NCBI GenBank assembly: GCA_003646045.1
Contig: QNDV01000131.1
Span: 1 to 6,554 of the forward strand
From: a bacterium
GTDB taxonomy: Bacteria; Krumholzibacteriota; Krumholzibacteria; LZORAL124-64-63
Direction: 5' to 3'
Length of the DNA stretch: 6,554 bases
The notes under the pieces are model-generated. The model was not told the DNA's origin. It made no database searches and saw nothing but the letters and a program-made list of their open reading frames with translations. Below, in pieces: positions 6,074 to 6,554 of the stretch (its first letter is position 1; each line of letters begins with the position of its first letter). A program made the translations under genes and the position numbers.

Positions 6074-6554
6074 ACGACAAGCGCGACTGGCCTGCGGATC
6101 TGCCCATTCTGTCCTGCGATGCGGCAGCGGACTCCATTCGCCTGCCGGCAGACGGGGACGCGGCCTCGGTAGTGATGGACCTCACCGATGCGGCGGGATT
6201 GGGCCAGCATCTGGATCATGCCATGTCCGGTGCCGCGGCACCACGGGTCTGGCTGCTGATACACGAACCGGGCCAGACCCAGCTGGCGGCCGTGGCGGCG
6301 TTGGCCTTTACCGAAGCCCTGGCCGCTCGTGACCAGGCGGCCTTTGTCCTGGACGGGGATGATCGCACCACCACTCTCAGTCGCTGGTATGGCCGTGGTG
6401 AGACCGAGGGCTGGATCGACCTGGTCCGCTATGGTGCCTCGGTCCTGACTGCCGGCGCGGGGTTGCCTTTCAGTGGCCGCACGGCTTATCTCCTGGGCGT
6501 GGGATCCTACGCACCGACCGATGCAACTTCCGAGGAAGTGGACCAATTGCTGGG
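6070..6554 (+). CDS. ParA/BY-kinase-like protein with a decayed Walker A, 3'-partial
   Basis: An open frame of 161 codons that starts at the ATG overlapping the selA stop and runs off the right edge. Residues 57-161 follow the order of a CpsD/ParA-type ATPase: a first strand RVWLLIHEPG at 59-68, a following Ala-rich helix, a second strand AAFVLDGDDR at 90-99 matching the 'VLLIDADLR' Walker A' stretch, LSRWYG at 103-108, GWIDLVRYGASV at 114-125 (compare 'GLSDVL.G.AS'), and AYLLGVGSYAPT at 139-150 (compare 'lyvLPaG..ppNP'). The P-loop itself is not usable: where GxGKST is expected the sequence reads GQTQLA (68-73), with no Lys and no Ser/Thr. Residues 1-56 match nothing I recognise. There is no signal peptide, so it is probably cytoplasmic. 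It does not look like SelB, which opens with a GHVDHGKT motif. The fold is inferred from motif order and could be wrong; the gene itself is secure. Confidence 0.7.
   Translation, partial: MNDKRDWPADLPILSCDAAADSIRLPADGDAASVVMDLTDAAGLGQHLDHAMSGAAAPRVWLLIHEPGQTQLAAVAALAFTEALAARDQAAFVLDGDDRTTTLSRWYGRGETEGWIDLVRYGASVLTAGAGLPFSGRTAYLLGVGSYAPTDATSEEVDQLL

Overview
The window is GC-rich, almost fully coding DNA from a Gram-negative (diderm) bacterium. The signs of an outer envelope are a lipoprotein-type cell-wall amidase and a TonB-family protein. The TonB-like protein resembles those of the FCB superphylum: a membrane anchor, then a short Phe/Glu-rich stretch, then a Pro/Glu-rich linker. Together with the high GC this suggests an uncultured FCB-type lineage (a Krumholzibacteriota- or Eisenbacteria-like group is one guess), but taxonomy cannot be settled from the sequence alone.

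Layout: (1) positions 1-1325, plus strand, hold the 3' part of a gene for a periplasmic-binding-fold protein of the ABC substrate-binding/LpoA type, cut by the left edge. (2) Positions 4385-1309, minus strand, hold a two-gene operon. It starts with a 784-residue lipoprotein N-acetylmuramoyl-L-alanine amidase (4385-2031), joined by an ATGA stop/start overlap to a TonB-family protein (2034-1309). The tonB-like gene converges on gene 1 and their 3' ends overlap by 17 bp. (3) A 239-bp divergent intergenic region (4386-4624) must hold the control signals of both flanking operons. (4) Positions 4625-6073, plus strand, hold selA (selenocysteine synthase), joined by another ATGA overlap to a gene running off the right edge (6070 onward). 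That last product looks like a ParA/BY-kinase-type ATPase whose Walker A motif has decayed.

Working together: the first three genes fit cell-envelope work (peptidoglycan cleavage, an LpoA-like binding protein, a trans-periplasmic transducer). selA implies that the organism makes selenocysteine. No selB, selC or selD is visible in the window.

The most notable points are: the amidase contains a second amidase fold in which all three zinc ligands are replaced while the catalytic-Glu position is kept; a run of ten C bases just after the lipobox could switch the amidase on and off by slippage; and selA is translationally coupled to a probable pseudo-ATPase rather than directly to selB.
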